From Eumeta japonica (taxonomy: Eukaryota > Arthropoda > Insecta > Lepidoptera > Psychidae), in the NCBI GenBank assembly GCA_005406025.1, contig BGZK01000754.1, positions 124,001 through 188,000 on the forward strand: DNA of 64,000 nt. Direction: 5' to 3'. The notes below the pieces were generated by a model. It saw only the letters and a program-made list of their open reading frames with translations, was not told the DNA's origin and searched no databases. Position 1 is the first letter of the stretch, and every line of letters begins with the position of its first letter. Both the position numbers and the translations under genes were made by a program. This document shows positions 1-11,420 of this stretch, piece by piece.

Positions 1-3000
1 TTAAAATAATATTGCTGACTGCGAACCCCTAAAGATTATTTATTGTTCGATCTTATCACACAGCCAACATTTAATAATGTGAAGAGCGTGGAATAACAGA
101 ACACAATGACGTCATACCGACGGTCATATTAAACAAGGCAACTCTAAAGCAATCCTCACACAAATGATAAAAAAAATGTGCGACTTTTTATCGCTTGATA
201 GATCTATTTCATAACCAAACGGAACCATATTCCGTTTGGCTGTGTGAGGAGAATTTGCAAATGAAACCAGGTATAGTGCTTAGTAGATAGGAGTATTGGA
301 TGCTAATTTTTATCACATTAATGTTTTGGAGTAAATTAATAAATTTATTATAAACATCCAGTCATTAGCATTATTTTGTTAAAATAAAGAAACTCGATTC
401 AAAGGATAGTCAAGAAACACTGAATACATTATCACCCACTAAGATGTTGTGTTCCAAATGGCATTTAAATGTCGTTGTATTAAGCACTCCAAATTAATTA
501 TTTATGTAAGATATTTACAACTTTGGGCGACTACCGATTTTATCGAACTTTCTAGTAGCATCAGAATAAGAATAGAATTAAATAAATATGTAAATAATTA
601 AGTACATAAACATATTTTATTGCAATCGCTAATCGAGCATAAAAATTGTAGTTTCAAGCAATAAGAATCTACATGGGATTTCGTACGAATTCGTAATTAT
701 TAATATTTATAACATTTTAAAAATCGTGTGCACTCAACTTTACTTCAAATTTTGCAAACTTTCATTAGAGTTTGCTTATCAATTTGAAGAGCGCGAAGAA
801 ACGGTGTGAAGTCGATGAGTCCCCGTTTCGCCAGTCTTCAATTACACTGCTATTGCGAAACACGTGTTACTTCGTGTTTCATTTCAGACAACACAGCGTC
901 CATTGTAAATTTAATGTTACAGTGTGTTACCCCGATATTTCGTATTAAATTGTTTTCGCATTCCGTTACCCTCATTGACGGTATGTGTCGAAATTCATAA
1001 AACCGACCGAGTTTTTTCTTGGTGGTATAACGCCATAAGTAGTACGTGATGATTAAAAATAAATAAAACTCGTCTGAAAGGGTGGTTTTAGTTTTGAAGT
1101 AGATTACGAATTGCTTTTCAACAGAAGAATTTAGCATAGGAGTAGTTAATTCCTGGGTTTCATATATTTTAATGGTCTCTTGTAAGGAATGATAAACTTG
1201 ACGGAGAAATTTTCAAAAATTTTTGGCAGATGCGAAATTCCAAGAACATTCCAGAACATTTTCCTATATTTCATGTTTTCTAACTCTGATAAAATGATGG
1301 CTTCTCATACGACATATAAAAGATTATTTGATGTTATTATTAAAAGGAAGATAGTATTAATCAAACAAAATAGCTACAAATTGAAACGCAAGTCCGTTTC
1401 GTGGAGTAGACAATTTTTTTTTATTTGTCTATTAACAATTATAGACAATCTATTCGTTATGGATCTTTGTTATGGAAAAGCATTCTCATACTTACTTCAA
1501 CCCTAAGCTGATCTTCCAAAGCCTCACGTCTTCCTTTGTATCTTAACAAACATTTATATGTCATTAGGTATAATATCTATATGAACGTGTTCTGTTTTAA
1601 ATCGGAACAACGATTCAATCAGTAGGAGAAGATTGCAGAACAACCTATGGAAAATCGGAGGCGTATTACTTAACAACGTAAATAAAAACAAGTTATTTTC
1701 CTTTATCTTCGAGAGAGTTGGTAAGGAGGGTCTCCTCGCTCTTCAAAATACCTACATTTATGCACTCAACTCTCGACTTCGTGGCGAAAGACCTGGATAC
1801 GGAATTCATTAAATTTGATGATGAAACCACGGCCGATTCCAGTTCTCGTGTCGTTAGTGAGCAAAATGCATATCACAGTCCTCCAAGATTGCTTCTAATC
1901 AAACATTGTCTTATTTTCACACATTTTGTCATATACATATTTGTTTTTGCATTAAGATAAACTAAATTGAGTATGAGCAAATATATAAACTGACTTGATA
2001 ACTCCTAAGACAACAATATTACAACGTAAAAGTATATTAAACAGCATGTGACTATTTTTATCTCTATCAGCGCTTAGTGCATGACTTCTCCTTGAATTGA
2101 TAATATAACCTAGACTCAGTATTGCGTAAAATCGTAATTGCTAACGGTATGCCAACATAGTACAAGTAATTCTATTCAAACTATAGAATACTAACTAATA
2201 TATAGACTTAGATATAGATCCATTGTCTTTCTCATCAAATCCTGTAAAAACCGATAGCACCTGAGACTTATATTGACATTTCCAACTCGCACTGGTTGGG
2301 CGTGGAGGGCCTTAAAGTACTAACCCCTCAAATTAAAAAGAGATTGAGGGAAGATGTAAGAGAGAACGATAGGAATATAGTCTTGCTCTAGCTTCGTAAA
2401 AAAGCTAGAACCAAATTACAAATGGGCTTGAACAAAGATGTAGAATTACAAAAAAAAATCTATCAACTTTTTAGTAGAATAACGTATGGTACAATTAATA
2501 GTTGTACCCGTGACACAATCGACTAACTAATATAAGGACTATTACAATATAAAGTAATTTATAACGTTAAATCAAGATATCATAATGTGTCAATTTGTAA
2601 TCGGACTACAACATCACATAACTAAAACAAACTTATTTGTTTACAAAAATAATAACTTGTTTTTGACGTTTCATTCACGTGAACATAGAAATTAAGGTAT
2701 TATTATAACATCCAAAAAAAATTACAAATGGGCTTGCAATATCTTATCCACGAAGCCATGATCGTTTTCATCTCTATACATTCATGAACACATGTAAATC
2801 AAATGTACTTTCATATCAGGATACAGGCATTGAATTCATAATACACGTGTAGTCACTACATCGGATGCGTTCGAACAGACACGTCGGTTTGAGTAGAAAA
2901 AAAAAAGAAAGGATATGGAATTAAAAAGCAAATACGTAACCAGAAACGCGTGATCATTTTTTTTTTCTTTGCACACAATAAATTGCTAATTTGAATACTA

Positions 3001-3929
3001 CTTAATGCTTTGTCTCCTACTAAGATCTTTCTATGTATCAAAACGAAGAAGTAATATTTGAATACTTCAAAAGATTTACTCGTTTAGATTAATATACACG
3101 AATTACTCCAAAAAAAGTCTTCTACCTTCTCCTTTCAATTGTATCTTCATAATTTTGAAGTCCACAATAATATGGTCCACAAACCACATTTGTGCCACGA
3201 CTTACCCAGTACCGAATAGCGTATTAATACGAAAGCTGTTTGCGCTGACGCTACGTTTAGTAGGTACAGCTAACCGAGTTGTTCATCCGACGCGGGATTT
3301 ACGTCAAACCCCGCTAACCTAATTCGATTCCTCGGCCGGGGAACCGGGTTGTGTTTTAACACCGCATTGACGTAAACGAAAATTATTTCGGACACTGTAC
3401 CTACGGACAAATGTACAGTCAAGTACACGTTAAAATGAAATATGTATTTTTATTTCTTATTTAAATAACGGCAGATATTTCTCCGTCTTCGAGAACGTGC
3501 ACTTTTGCACCTATTAAATTAATAAATATGCAAAATTAATCTTATTACTTATTACTTCTTTAAAATCTTATTACTTCAAGCGGACAACACTCGTATCTGT
3601 GTATACATACATACACGTATAACTATATCAGTTTATATATAGCTATCTCGTACACCGATATTGACAAAAAGTTTGCTTTGATAATGTTTGACTTTTTAAG
3701 TTTATCTATTTAGGTGGTTTCCCTGAAAAACAAGATTAAAAAATATTTTGTAAACATTGCTCTAAAGCGCCATCTTGTATAATTTTGGGGTTATTACATT
3801 GCTTTTATGTTATTGGATATAAGTTCTACGGTACCAATAGGTTTAACGTAACGTTCGTAAGAATAGATTGCACTACGTGATATAAATTAAACAGATCCTA
3901 ATATATATTGTTAATTCGAGAACAGGTAT

Positions 3930-4085
3930 TATGTCAATTTTGCATATCATCTAGTGTATGTATATTATTTATCTAAATAGTTCATTATTTGAAATTAACA
4001 TAACCAACTTTTCCGTGGAAAGTTATTATATTTTCACGGCAAAGTCGAAAGACGCCGAGAAAAGGTCGGTTGCTCGGAAAAAAAT
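3930..4085 (+). repeat. Diverged direct repeat, copy 1 (partner at 4745-4900)
   Basis: This segment and the one about 815 bp downstream share ordered blocks: tgtatat, a gaaattaa stretch, a 'cggcaaa' block, then gaaagacgcc, and a 'ctcggttgc' or 'gtcggttgc' block. Spacing is similar in both. They look like two copies of one unidentified dispersed element or an old local duplication. No coding potential was recognised. Confidence 0.45.
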
Positions 4086-4744
4086 ATTTGTGGAAATTAA
4101 TTCTACACAAAAATACCGACAAAATGGAAAGAAAATCTGTATGTAATTATTTCGTACAATAAACACGCCTTTGCCGGATTTTACTCTGTTCACGATTTAG
4201 GCGCTGTCATACTTGACGACACCGGAATCCGCCACCGTGCTGATGGACGCTTAACACTAGAGAAAGATAATCGTGGATCATACATAAAGGATCTACATGT
4301 AGTTAACATCACATGTTCCGATCGAACTGAATCAACACCGTTAGTCTGTATTACGAACTTCCCTTCCACATGTGCGCGTGAATGATCTTATGACTAAGTA
4401 CATCCATGAGCACTTTATGAGGTCATTTCTTTCATTCGAAATATTATACAAGAAAAATATGTTGTGGTGTCGGTATCTTATTGCTTTAAATGAATACTTA
4501 TTGTTGATATATAAATATATTTTTTTACGTAGCTGTCTTGAAAACGATCCAAACAGTTGTAATGTAAATGTGTACTTTGATATAGTTTTGCTTTTCATTG
4601 TCTTGTTTTCATAAGAGGATCTTCCTTGGAAAAAAAATCTAAACACTGCATCACCATTTCGTAGAATTTTGAAGTGATTAAATTATTAATATTGGTTTTC
4701 AAGAACAAAAGGCACTACATGACATAAACTACAGATGACGCTAA

Positions 4745-4900
4745 TAAAATACGCAGGTAAATATTGCAATGAGCTACAATTATTATGTATATAAATATTC
4801 ATTGCTGGAAATTAATGTAAGCATTTTTTTACGGGAAGATAACATATCTCCGCGGCAAACTTGAAAGACGCCAATCTAAGCTCGGTTGCCCAGGTACTTA
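4745..4900 (+). repeat. Diverged direct repeat, copy 2 (partner at 3930-4085)
   Basis: Second copy of the segment described at 3930. It carries gaaattaatgtaagc, then cggcaaacttgaaagacgcc and ctcggttgcc in the same order. Many substitutions and small indels separate the two copies. Confidence 0.45.
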
Positions 4901-6511
4901 TATTTAGAACGCGATAACTACCGCCATTACTAAGTTATAAGTCAGTACTAACATAACGTCAAAAGGATCGCTTCCACGCCTATTCCCCACCATCGGTGTA
5001 TCGGTGCCAGGTGAATAATAAATACCTCATGACACTATCAATATCGGGTCGCTGACATATGCGTCATTGTGGGCGCTAGCCAGTCAAAAATCGTTCATTG
5101 ATACGAGATATCTTTATAGCAATGCGCCGTGACACAGAGACGGCTTGGTCAATATTTTGAAAGCTATACTTTTTTGGGCGCGTTTATGAAAAAATTATGT
5201 GAGTGATTTTTTTTTTATAATGCATGTGCACATTGTAACTAAATGTCTACAGTGTGAAGTTGGTTGCTGAACTACTCGACGAAATTCATTTGAGCATATT
5301 TTAATATGTGACCTGATACCTAAATAATAAACAGAACAGCGTACGTGTACTTATGTATGCACGTAAGACGTTTTCTTTTTTTGGCGAAAACAAATAACAA
5401 TAGCTAGAAAACAAATAATTATTTATGGTGAATTAATAATTATTTACGTAAATGAAAAAATATCTTTGACCTTTGTGTATAACTTCGAATTTTGGTACAA
5501 AATTGTAACAATAGCAAAATTTTACAAATTCTTTTATATAAATATATATTTTTACGGTTCATTATCTGTTAGTTAACAATACTTTTATTAATCGCATAAT
5601 TATATTGAAAGACTAACTGATATGTCATTGCGCACCACTCGGAATAACGTCAGTTCGTACGAACTTCATAGTGCATTACATCGTCCCGTTTCTTTTTGAA
5701 AAGCACATTTAAATCAGAATTTGCTAACGAGCCAAATGTATGATTTCAAAAAAAATCTAAATAAAAATCGACCCACTCGTGAATAGTTTAATTTCAGTTT
5801 ATATTAATTGCTATTATTTAATTATTTAATAATAATTTATTTCATCGAGCTGCGGTGGAAAAGTAATTAACAGCGTTAATTATCTGTTTATAGTAACTAC
5901 GGTCGTTAACTGGCCTCGACTCGCTCAAGGGCGTTGTGGTGGGCTTGAGGTTCAAAACCCTTAATTTGAGATGAAAATAAAAGCATGTCTCAACAGAGAT
6001 GTGGAAAAAAACCTGACACAACAATTGTTTTCCTGTCTAAGTTTTAGGATATTTGCCAATTGTAAATCTCACATTTCCTCTATTCTTCAGAACATAGCTT
6101 GAAAAAACGGTTACCTAAGCTATCGACTTTTGTTTAGGTGACGATGAAATTCAAAATACAAATGTTTATTTCATAAGTTGTTCATTGTATTAAGAATTTG
6201 AAAGTGAGCCCGCAGATAATATTGTAATATTACAATAACATCAATCAGCTATTATAATTTATACTTATTCTGTATTTATTAGACAAATAATCTATAATCG
6301 TTGCTGGTGTATTAGTTTTATTGTCATAATTGGATGACCATGAACATATTTCAACATTATTTTTTATATAATATAACTTACCACTCAGACAAAACTTTTA
6401 CTGTAATCACTTAAATGTTAGTACCGTGTCATGTTCACTTCTTGAATTTATCTGTAAATTGCGTATTTTTTTTTAACAAATTAATAATTTAAACTAATTA
6501 TCTCATAAATT

Positions 6512-6801
6512 CTAATGTTTATGATCAAACTGAAAATAATTTACACACTTTTTGCTCAATGTATCAAGTTAACATTGCATTCCAATTCAATTACTCTTAG
6601 ACATGAGTTCCAGTTCAATAACTCTTCGAGATGAGTTCCAATTCAATAACTCTTGGACAAGAGTTCCAATTCAATAACTCTTGGACAAGAGTTCCAGTTC
6701 AATTACTCTTGGACAAGAGTTATTGAAGTGGAATTCAATGTTAACTTTATACATTGAACAAAAAGTGTGCGAATTATTTTCAGTTTGATCATGAACATTA
6801 G
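6512..6801. mobile_element. Foldback MITE with internal 28-bp minisatellite
   Basis: The outer 30 bases on the left (from ctaatgtttatgatcaaac) are the reverse complement of the right end (gtttgatcatgaacattag) with a single mismatch. The complementarity continues inward for about 75-90 bp with a few more mismatches. Between the arms lies a minisatellite whose unit itself contains the palindrome cttggacaag. No transposase is encoded, so the element would depend on an enzyme supplied elsewhere. No clear target duplication was found, and the superfamily is not assignable from the ends. Confidence 0.7.
6577..6724 (+). repeat. 28-bp minisatellite, about five units
   Basis: The start 'gagttcca' recurs at 6605, 6633, 6661, 6689 and 6717 (partial), an exact 28-base period, preceded by a diverged unit. 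Units differ at a few positions (aattac or aataac; ttggac, tcgag or tagac). The array forms the centre of the foldback element at 6512-6801. Confidence 0.85.
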
Positions 6802-8524
6802 ATTATTGTTGCAAAAATGTTAATAATGAAAAAAACTCATCGCGTAACAAACTTAAGACATTATGCACACGATGGTACAGCGCCTTATACTAGCCGTTAG
6901 TAGTTCGTTTCGGTGGGATTAAATACATATTTAGCAACGATTATTTTGTTATGATCCAAATATATTCACGCTTACGCTTTAACTCACACAAACACCCCAC
7001 ACATCTCCACACTCATATACACCACACTCCTAACCTTCCACAACCCTGAAGTTTTTTTTCCTCCACGCAAGCACGCGCGCGCGCACGCAAACCACACGTA
7101 TCCCGCAACCCTGCTACATACACCCATACCATTTGTTTCGAAATTATTGTTTCTATGCATAAACACACAGAAGCAATTATTTAGAAACAAATGAGTATGC
7201 ATACCAAACCATACCAAACAAATACATAAAGAAACACAAAAATAATATTTTATTTGTCTTAATCTCTATAGATTAACATAGGACAGACAATCACATGTTC
7301 TTAGTGCACATTATTCGTCAAGGTTAGTCAGACTCTTCTCCAGTTATATAAGGACAAACAGACAGACATTTTTCTTTAAATGGTAGAATTAGGATTAGTG
7401 AGTTATACACGAGTATTTAATATAAAATTTGGCAAATAAAATTGAGACAGGACCTACAGATTTATTTAGTAGAATAGATAATAATGCATCTTATATGCAC
7501 TGAAAACATTATTTTTTGAGGCATAGTACACAAAAGATTATAAGAAGATGAAATATTTTGTCTGATGTCTATGACCCTAAGCTAATCCTGTAGGCTTTGT
7601 GTCATAGAAAAAATTATAGCTTGAGATAAAATTAGCACTTAAAAACGTTTTTTTATCTGAAGTCATGCTGTGCCGATTCGTATCACCTCAGTATTAAACC
7701 ATACCCTCTTACGTTCTTTTGATTTCAGACTGTGGAGATAGAACTTATGCCCTTCTCGCTAGTCCATTGTTTGTCGCGGGTGGGTAACAATCCTCATCAT
7801 CAACATCAACACCACGACAATACTCAACGATGATTGGCTTAATGCGCCATCTGAGGCAGAACGATTGCTTTTTATTCGACTTGGATTAAAATGTCATCGA
7901 TCAATTTACCCAGGATCAGGTCGACCCGGGTATCAGAACCGAAGCCAATGCTCTTATACCTAGAAGTAAGCTAAAAACTTATCAAAAAGTCCGTTGCGTA
8001 ATGTACATACATACAAATATATAGTAAATATTATTGCATTTTATCACAATTTTAATTTAGAATTTGTGAAAAAAAAGAATGAACACTAAAACAAATGGAA
8101 CTTCACTCTGACACAAACTTTACGAAACGACTGGCATACTTTTGATTTTAATGCAAAGAGAATAACTGACTTCCGACGCTCGAATTCTTGTATATATAAT
8201 CCCAACTACGATTTCCAAGATCGTCTTTAGTTGCAAACGTTATCGTAACTATGTAAATTTGAAGAATAGATGGAAAAATCAAAATTTGGACATATTTGTA
8301 AACAACACACAACAACAATGACAAGTAACAAGTGTAGTTATGTTTTGTTATTAATTAACAAGGTGACCTTTTTTTGTTGTAGTTTTCAACAGTATTTTAG
8401 AAAAAGATCATCTTTCCACCAATCGACTATTTTTTTACGTAGTTTCCTAAACATGTTTTTATAATATAACATATTTTACAATTCCTTTATCTTGAGTTAC
8501 ACCGATATTTAAACCTTCATAACT
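6802..8524. other. Intergenic DNA, no gene recognised
   Basis: AT-rich sequence with a pyrimidine and CA-rich block (6980-7240) and a short gcgcgcgcgc run near 7075. A stretch around 7740-7960 is less AT-rich and follows a possible acceptor-like 'tttgatttcag', but no reading frame across it resembles a known protein. Nothing else could be supported. Confidence 0.5.
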
Positions 8525-8836
8525 CTAATAACTAACCAAAAACCAAAATTGATAATCCCGAACAAATACAGTACAAGTCGCTCTGTTTAGAAGATGATAA
8601 TAATCAAAATCACTATAAATTAGTGAATCCGACTCGCTTTTGGCCGGTGCGATTTCGATCTGTCGATTCGGCGAAACGGGTTCAGTGTACACGGGTACCC
8701 TAAAGCGTGTCTCCTTGAACTGGCGGAGTTCGTTCGCACGGACGACGCACGGACGGACGGACGCCCTGCTCTGTATTACTGTTATAACGGAAAAACGCGG
8801 CGGTCGCGACCCGCGCTGAAAATCGTCCGAATTCAT
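8525..8836 (-). CDS. Candidate host first exon or small ORF, function unknown
   Basis: A 103-codon open frame lies on the minus strand in a local GC-rich patch, unlike the AT-rich surroundings. The first 70 or so codons favour G or C in the third position (encoding a stretch around ETRFRVPVYTEPVSPNRQ), while the last 30 codons revert to AT-rich composition. The real coding part may therefore end at a splice site inside the ORF. Just upstream on the same strand (8878-8890) is aagatggcggc, the initiator-type motif bound by YY1/Pho proteins, followed by an 8-codon upstream ORF. No protein family was recognised. It could equally be a CpG-rich promoter with a chance ORF. Confidence 0.3.
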   Translation of the reverse strand: MNSDDFQRGSRPPRFSVITVIQSRASVRPCVVRANELRQFKETRFRVPVYTEPVSPNRQIEIAPAKSESDSLIYSDFDYYHLLNRATCTVFVRDYQFWFLVSY

Positions 8837-8877
8837 TTAAGATACAAACCGTTTCAGGTTACGTGTTGAACTGCATG

Positions 8878-8890
8878 GCCGCCATCTTGG
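8878..8890 (-). promoter_or_regulatory. YY1/Pho-like AAGATGGCGGC motif
   Basis: The plus strand reads ggccgccatcttgg, so the minus strand reads aagatggcggcc, the classic downstream promoter or 5'UTR motif. Its orientation agrees with the GC-rich minus-strand ORF that begins about 45 bases further on. Role inferred only from sequence and position. Confidence 0.35.
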
Positions 8891-9056
8891 ATCTATTCTG
8901 TCATATGTAGTTCGTTCGTCTATGAAGTTAATCCATAACTTGAATTGATCTTTGTTTACTAAATGCCGTTTTGTTCTATCAAAATTGAATAACTGTTAGA
9001 TGCGAAAGAATAGGTTAAAACATAAAAAAATAATACCAATCATGTGAAAATTATCC

Positions 9057-9508
9057 TTTTTAGGGATCAGAGTCAAAATGGCAAAAATGGAACACAGCTT
9101 CATGTCCATCCGTCCGTCCGTTCTTTCATATGACACTCGAATTTTGCTTAAAAACTACGAAATACATATTGATGAAATTCGGAATATAGATGTCTTGTAT
9201 AAGCCGCTACTTAGTTTGGTAGTTAAATAATAACAATAAATATTTATAAGGGGGCGCTCCATATATGTAACTGAAGTGGAAAAAATTTTTTTCAGCAAAC
9301 ATCAATGTATTGCACATATTTTGACCTTTCTTTTAAAAATGTTTTAAGATTTCTAATTCATTTCTTTTATTAATTGAACAGTTCCGGAAATAATAGCTCT
9401 GAAAGTAGCAGAGATTGTGTCCCCCCCTTTATTTTTAAAATCACACGACCTAATATTATGAAAAAAATTACAAAGATGATACTTAAAAAATATTTTCAAG
9501 GAAAATTG
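9057..9508 (-). mobile_element. Dispersed lepidopteran repeat (family A), reverse fragment
   Basis: Read on the minus strand, this matches the right half of the copies at 40988, 52056 and 58749. Shared pieces include the ctttgtaatttttttcat block, a ggggggacacaatct block, the line about tatacaagacatctatattcc, a gacggacggacggatgg run, and a terminal ccctaaaaa. It joins a plus-strand fragment of the same family at about 9509. No protein is encoded. Confidence 0.7.
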
Positions 9509-9832
9509 CACCAGCAAAAAAGGGTATGTTCATAGCACTTACGTCCTTTTGTTGAAATGCGCAGTTTTCGATAATAACTCAGAAACAGTATATTCGACCA
9601 TGTTCAAAAATAATATTCGTTGAAAGCATTTATTAAGCGTTATCTTCCTTATTTTTTTCATATTTTTTGGACATACGGGTTAAAGCACAAACACAGTTTC
9701 TGCATTTTTCGGAGCGATTATTTCCGAACCTATTCACATATTCAGAAAAATTGCTTAAAAACCTTAGTGTTTTTTAAAAAAAACTGTATAAATACGTGCC
9801 ACTTGATGTTTCCAGAAAAAAATTTTTAATCT
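9509..9832 (+). mobile_element. Dispersed lepidopteran repeat (family A), forward fragment
   Basis: This begins with gcaccagcaaaaaagggtat and follows the order of the other family A copies: cacttacgtccttttgttga, gcgcagttttcgataataac, a tcgaccatgttcaaaa block, then ttgcttaaaaacctta. It ends where the right half should begin. With the reverse fragment at 9057 it forms a head-to-head inverted pair. The 69-codon ORF inside it is low-complexity and not a gene. Confidence 0.7.
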
Positions 9833-10605
9833 AACTTAAGTTTAAAGTCAATAACTCATCTTTTAATTCTTTGAGTTTCATTATTTATGACTAGAAACTG
9901 GAACCTACTGTAAAAACATTTAATTAGTTGTTTTTGAAATTTATTTTAAAAAAATATTTAAATAGATTTTTATAGGCTATTTATTTATTTTTTTTTAATT
10001 TTTATCCGAATATGTATTGCCACCGGTTATTAATACATCTACGAAATTCCATATTATTCGCATGTCCGGAAACGGGTCAAAACCGAATTAAGACATTACA
10101 TTACATTTATAAACACATTCAGATAAAGAAATTATCATTTGATTTTATCCTGAAGTAAAACATCACGTCAAAACCTTGCCTTCGATAGAGAACTTTAAAC
10201 CGGGATTTTCCGACACGCATTGCGTTAGCGTGGGGACCGATTTACGTGAGTTGCAGTAGAAGATGACACGCAATGTGCAATTCTAAGAATTTAATATTGT
10301 TGAGTAATCAAACGCCTAGCCGGATTATTCACATGTGATTCTCCGATATATATTTTTTCAGGCAATATCCAGTTACTAAAAAGGTTATCAGTTGTGGCGC
10401 CGGTCAATGCAATATCATATCGCACTATACCAATTTCGGTCGATAACGATTGCGTGTGAATGAAACAACCATCGTGTTATATAGACATTCCATAATTTAT
10501 GAATATATATTGCACATTCATAAATTATAGAATATTAATAAACGTCAATACAATATCAGCATGAAAATGCATTTCCACCATCACATATCTATTTATAGAT
10601 ACACC
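9833..10605. other. Intergenic DNA with one hairpin
   Basis: No gene was recognised. Contains the near-perfect inverted repeat at 10487-10533, listed separately. Confidence 0.5.
10487..10533. repeat. Inverted repeat, 18-bp arms
   Basis: Arms attccataatttatgaat (10487-10504) and attcataaattatagaat (10516-10533) are complementary with one mismatch around an 11-base loop. Confidence 0.8.
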
Positions 10606-11420
10606 AGCTTTTGCCCGCGGCTCTGCCCGCGTTGACATGAAATGAATTTGTCCATCTCGTATATAGCCCCATCACGAAGTCGAGATACCGATCGCTATCC
10701 TGTTCACAATACTGATTCCGGTCCTGCTTTTGATTTAGAGCCCGGTCTTGGTCTAAGGAGATTTCTAATTCCGGTCCTGCTTTTGATTTAGAGCCCGGTT
10801 TTGGTCTAAGGAGATTTCTAATTCCGGTCCTGCTTTTGATTTAGAGCCCGGTCTTGGTCTAAAGAGATTTCTAATTCCGGTCCTGCTTTTGATTTAGAGC
10901 CCGGTCTTGGTCTAAAGAGATTTCTAATTCCGGTCCTGCTTTTGATTTAGAGCCCGGTCTTGGTCTAAGGAGATTTCTAATTCCGGTCCTGCTTTTGATT
11001 TAGAGCCCGGTCTTGGTCTAAGGAAATTTCTAATTCCAGTCCTGCTTTTGATTTAGAGCCCGGTCTTGGTCTAAGGAGATTTCTAATTCCGGTCTTGCTT
11101 TTGATTTAGAGCCCGGTCTTAGTCTATGGAGATTTCTATTCCGTTCTCGTTCTCAGTTCCCGCTTTAAATTTTGATCCCGTTATCGCTTCTCGTTCCGAT
11201 TCCGGACACGTTCTTAATTCTAAATTTGATCCCACACTCGATTTCGACCTTGGCCTTATTCTCGTTTTCGATGCCGATCTCGGATTTCAATTTCATCCCT
11301 TGCCCTGTCTGCATTTTGATTCTGCTATTAGTCACGATTCTGATTTGGACGAAGACTTAGAGAATGCTAGTAGCATCGAAACAAAATTTGGACTACGCGG
11401 GGATAGAATAGCTTTCAACG
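10606..11420 (+). mobile_element. Pyrimidine-rich dispersed repeat (family B), expanded copy
   Basis: The left end reads agcttttgcccgcggctctg, a phrase shared in worn form by other family B copies (for example, reverse complement of 24690-24778 and of 60310-60350). The body is a degenerate series of short phrases such as ttccggtcc, ttttgat and gatcccg. A tail reads cgcggggatagaatagc. The body stays open for 99 codons from 11126 because of this low complexity. The predicted protein is only repeats of Phe, Asp, Leu and Pro and is not considered a gene. The copy differs from its relatives by a tandem expansion at 10715-11138. Confidence 0.6.
10715..11138 (+). repeat. 53-bp minisatellite, eight units
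   Basis: The unit start attccggtcctgcttttgat recurs at 10715, 10768, 10821, 10874, 10927, 10980, 11033 and 11086, an exact 53-base period. Units differ by only one to three bases (aagg or aaag, cctg or cttg, ccgg or ccag), implying recent expansion by slippage or unequal exchange. The phrase belongs to the surrounding family B repeat. Confidence 0.95.

Larger units (their letters stand above)
1..6511. other. AT-rich intergenic DNA without recognisable genes
   Basis: No conserved protein is recognisable on either strand. The open frames here are short, rich in Phe, Ile, Asn and Lys, and look like chance. A small hairpin (arms ccaaacgga and tccgtttgg, 215-239) sits inside a wider inverted pair, cctcacac at 154-161 and gtgtgagg at 242-249. 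Two related segments are found at about 3930-4085 and 4745-4900. The phrase attacaaatgggcttg occurs at both 2413 and 2725. A stretch at 5885-5955 contains a pol III B-box-like string (ggttcaaaaccc) and could be a worn SINE head, but this is weak. Confidence 0.6.

Noticed and set aside
5885..5960. A possible tRNA gene or SINE head.
   Set aside because: Only a B-box-like string is present. No acceptor stem or anticodon arm can be paired.
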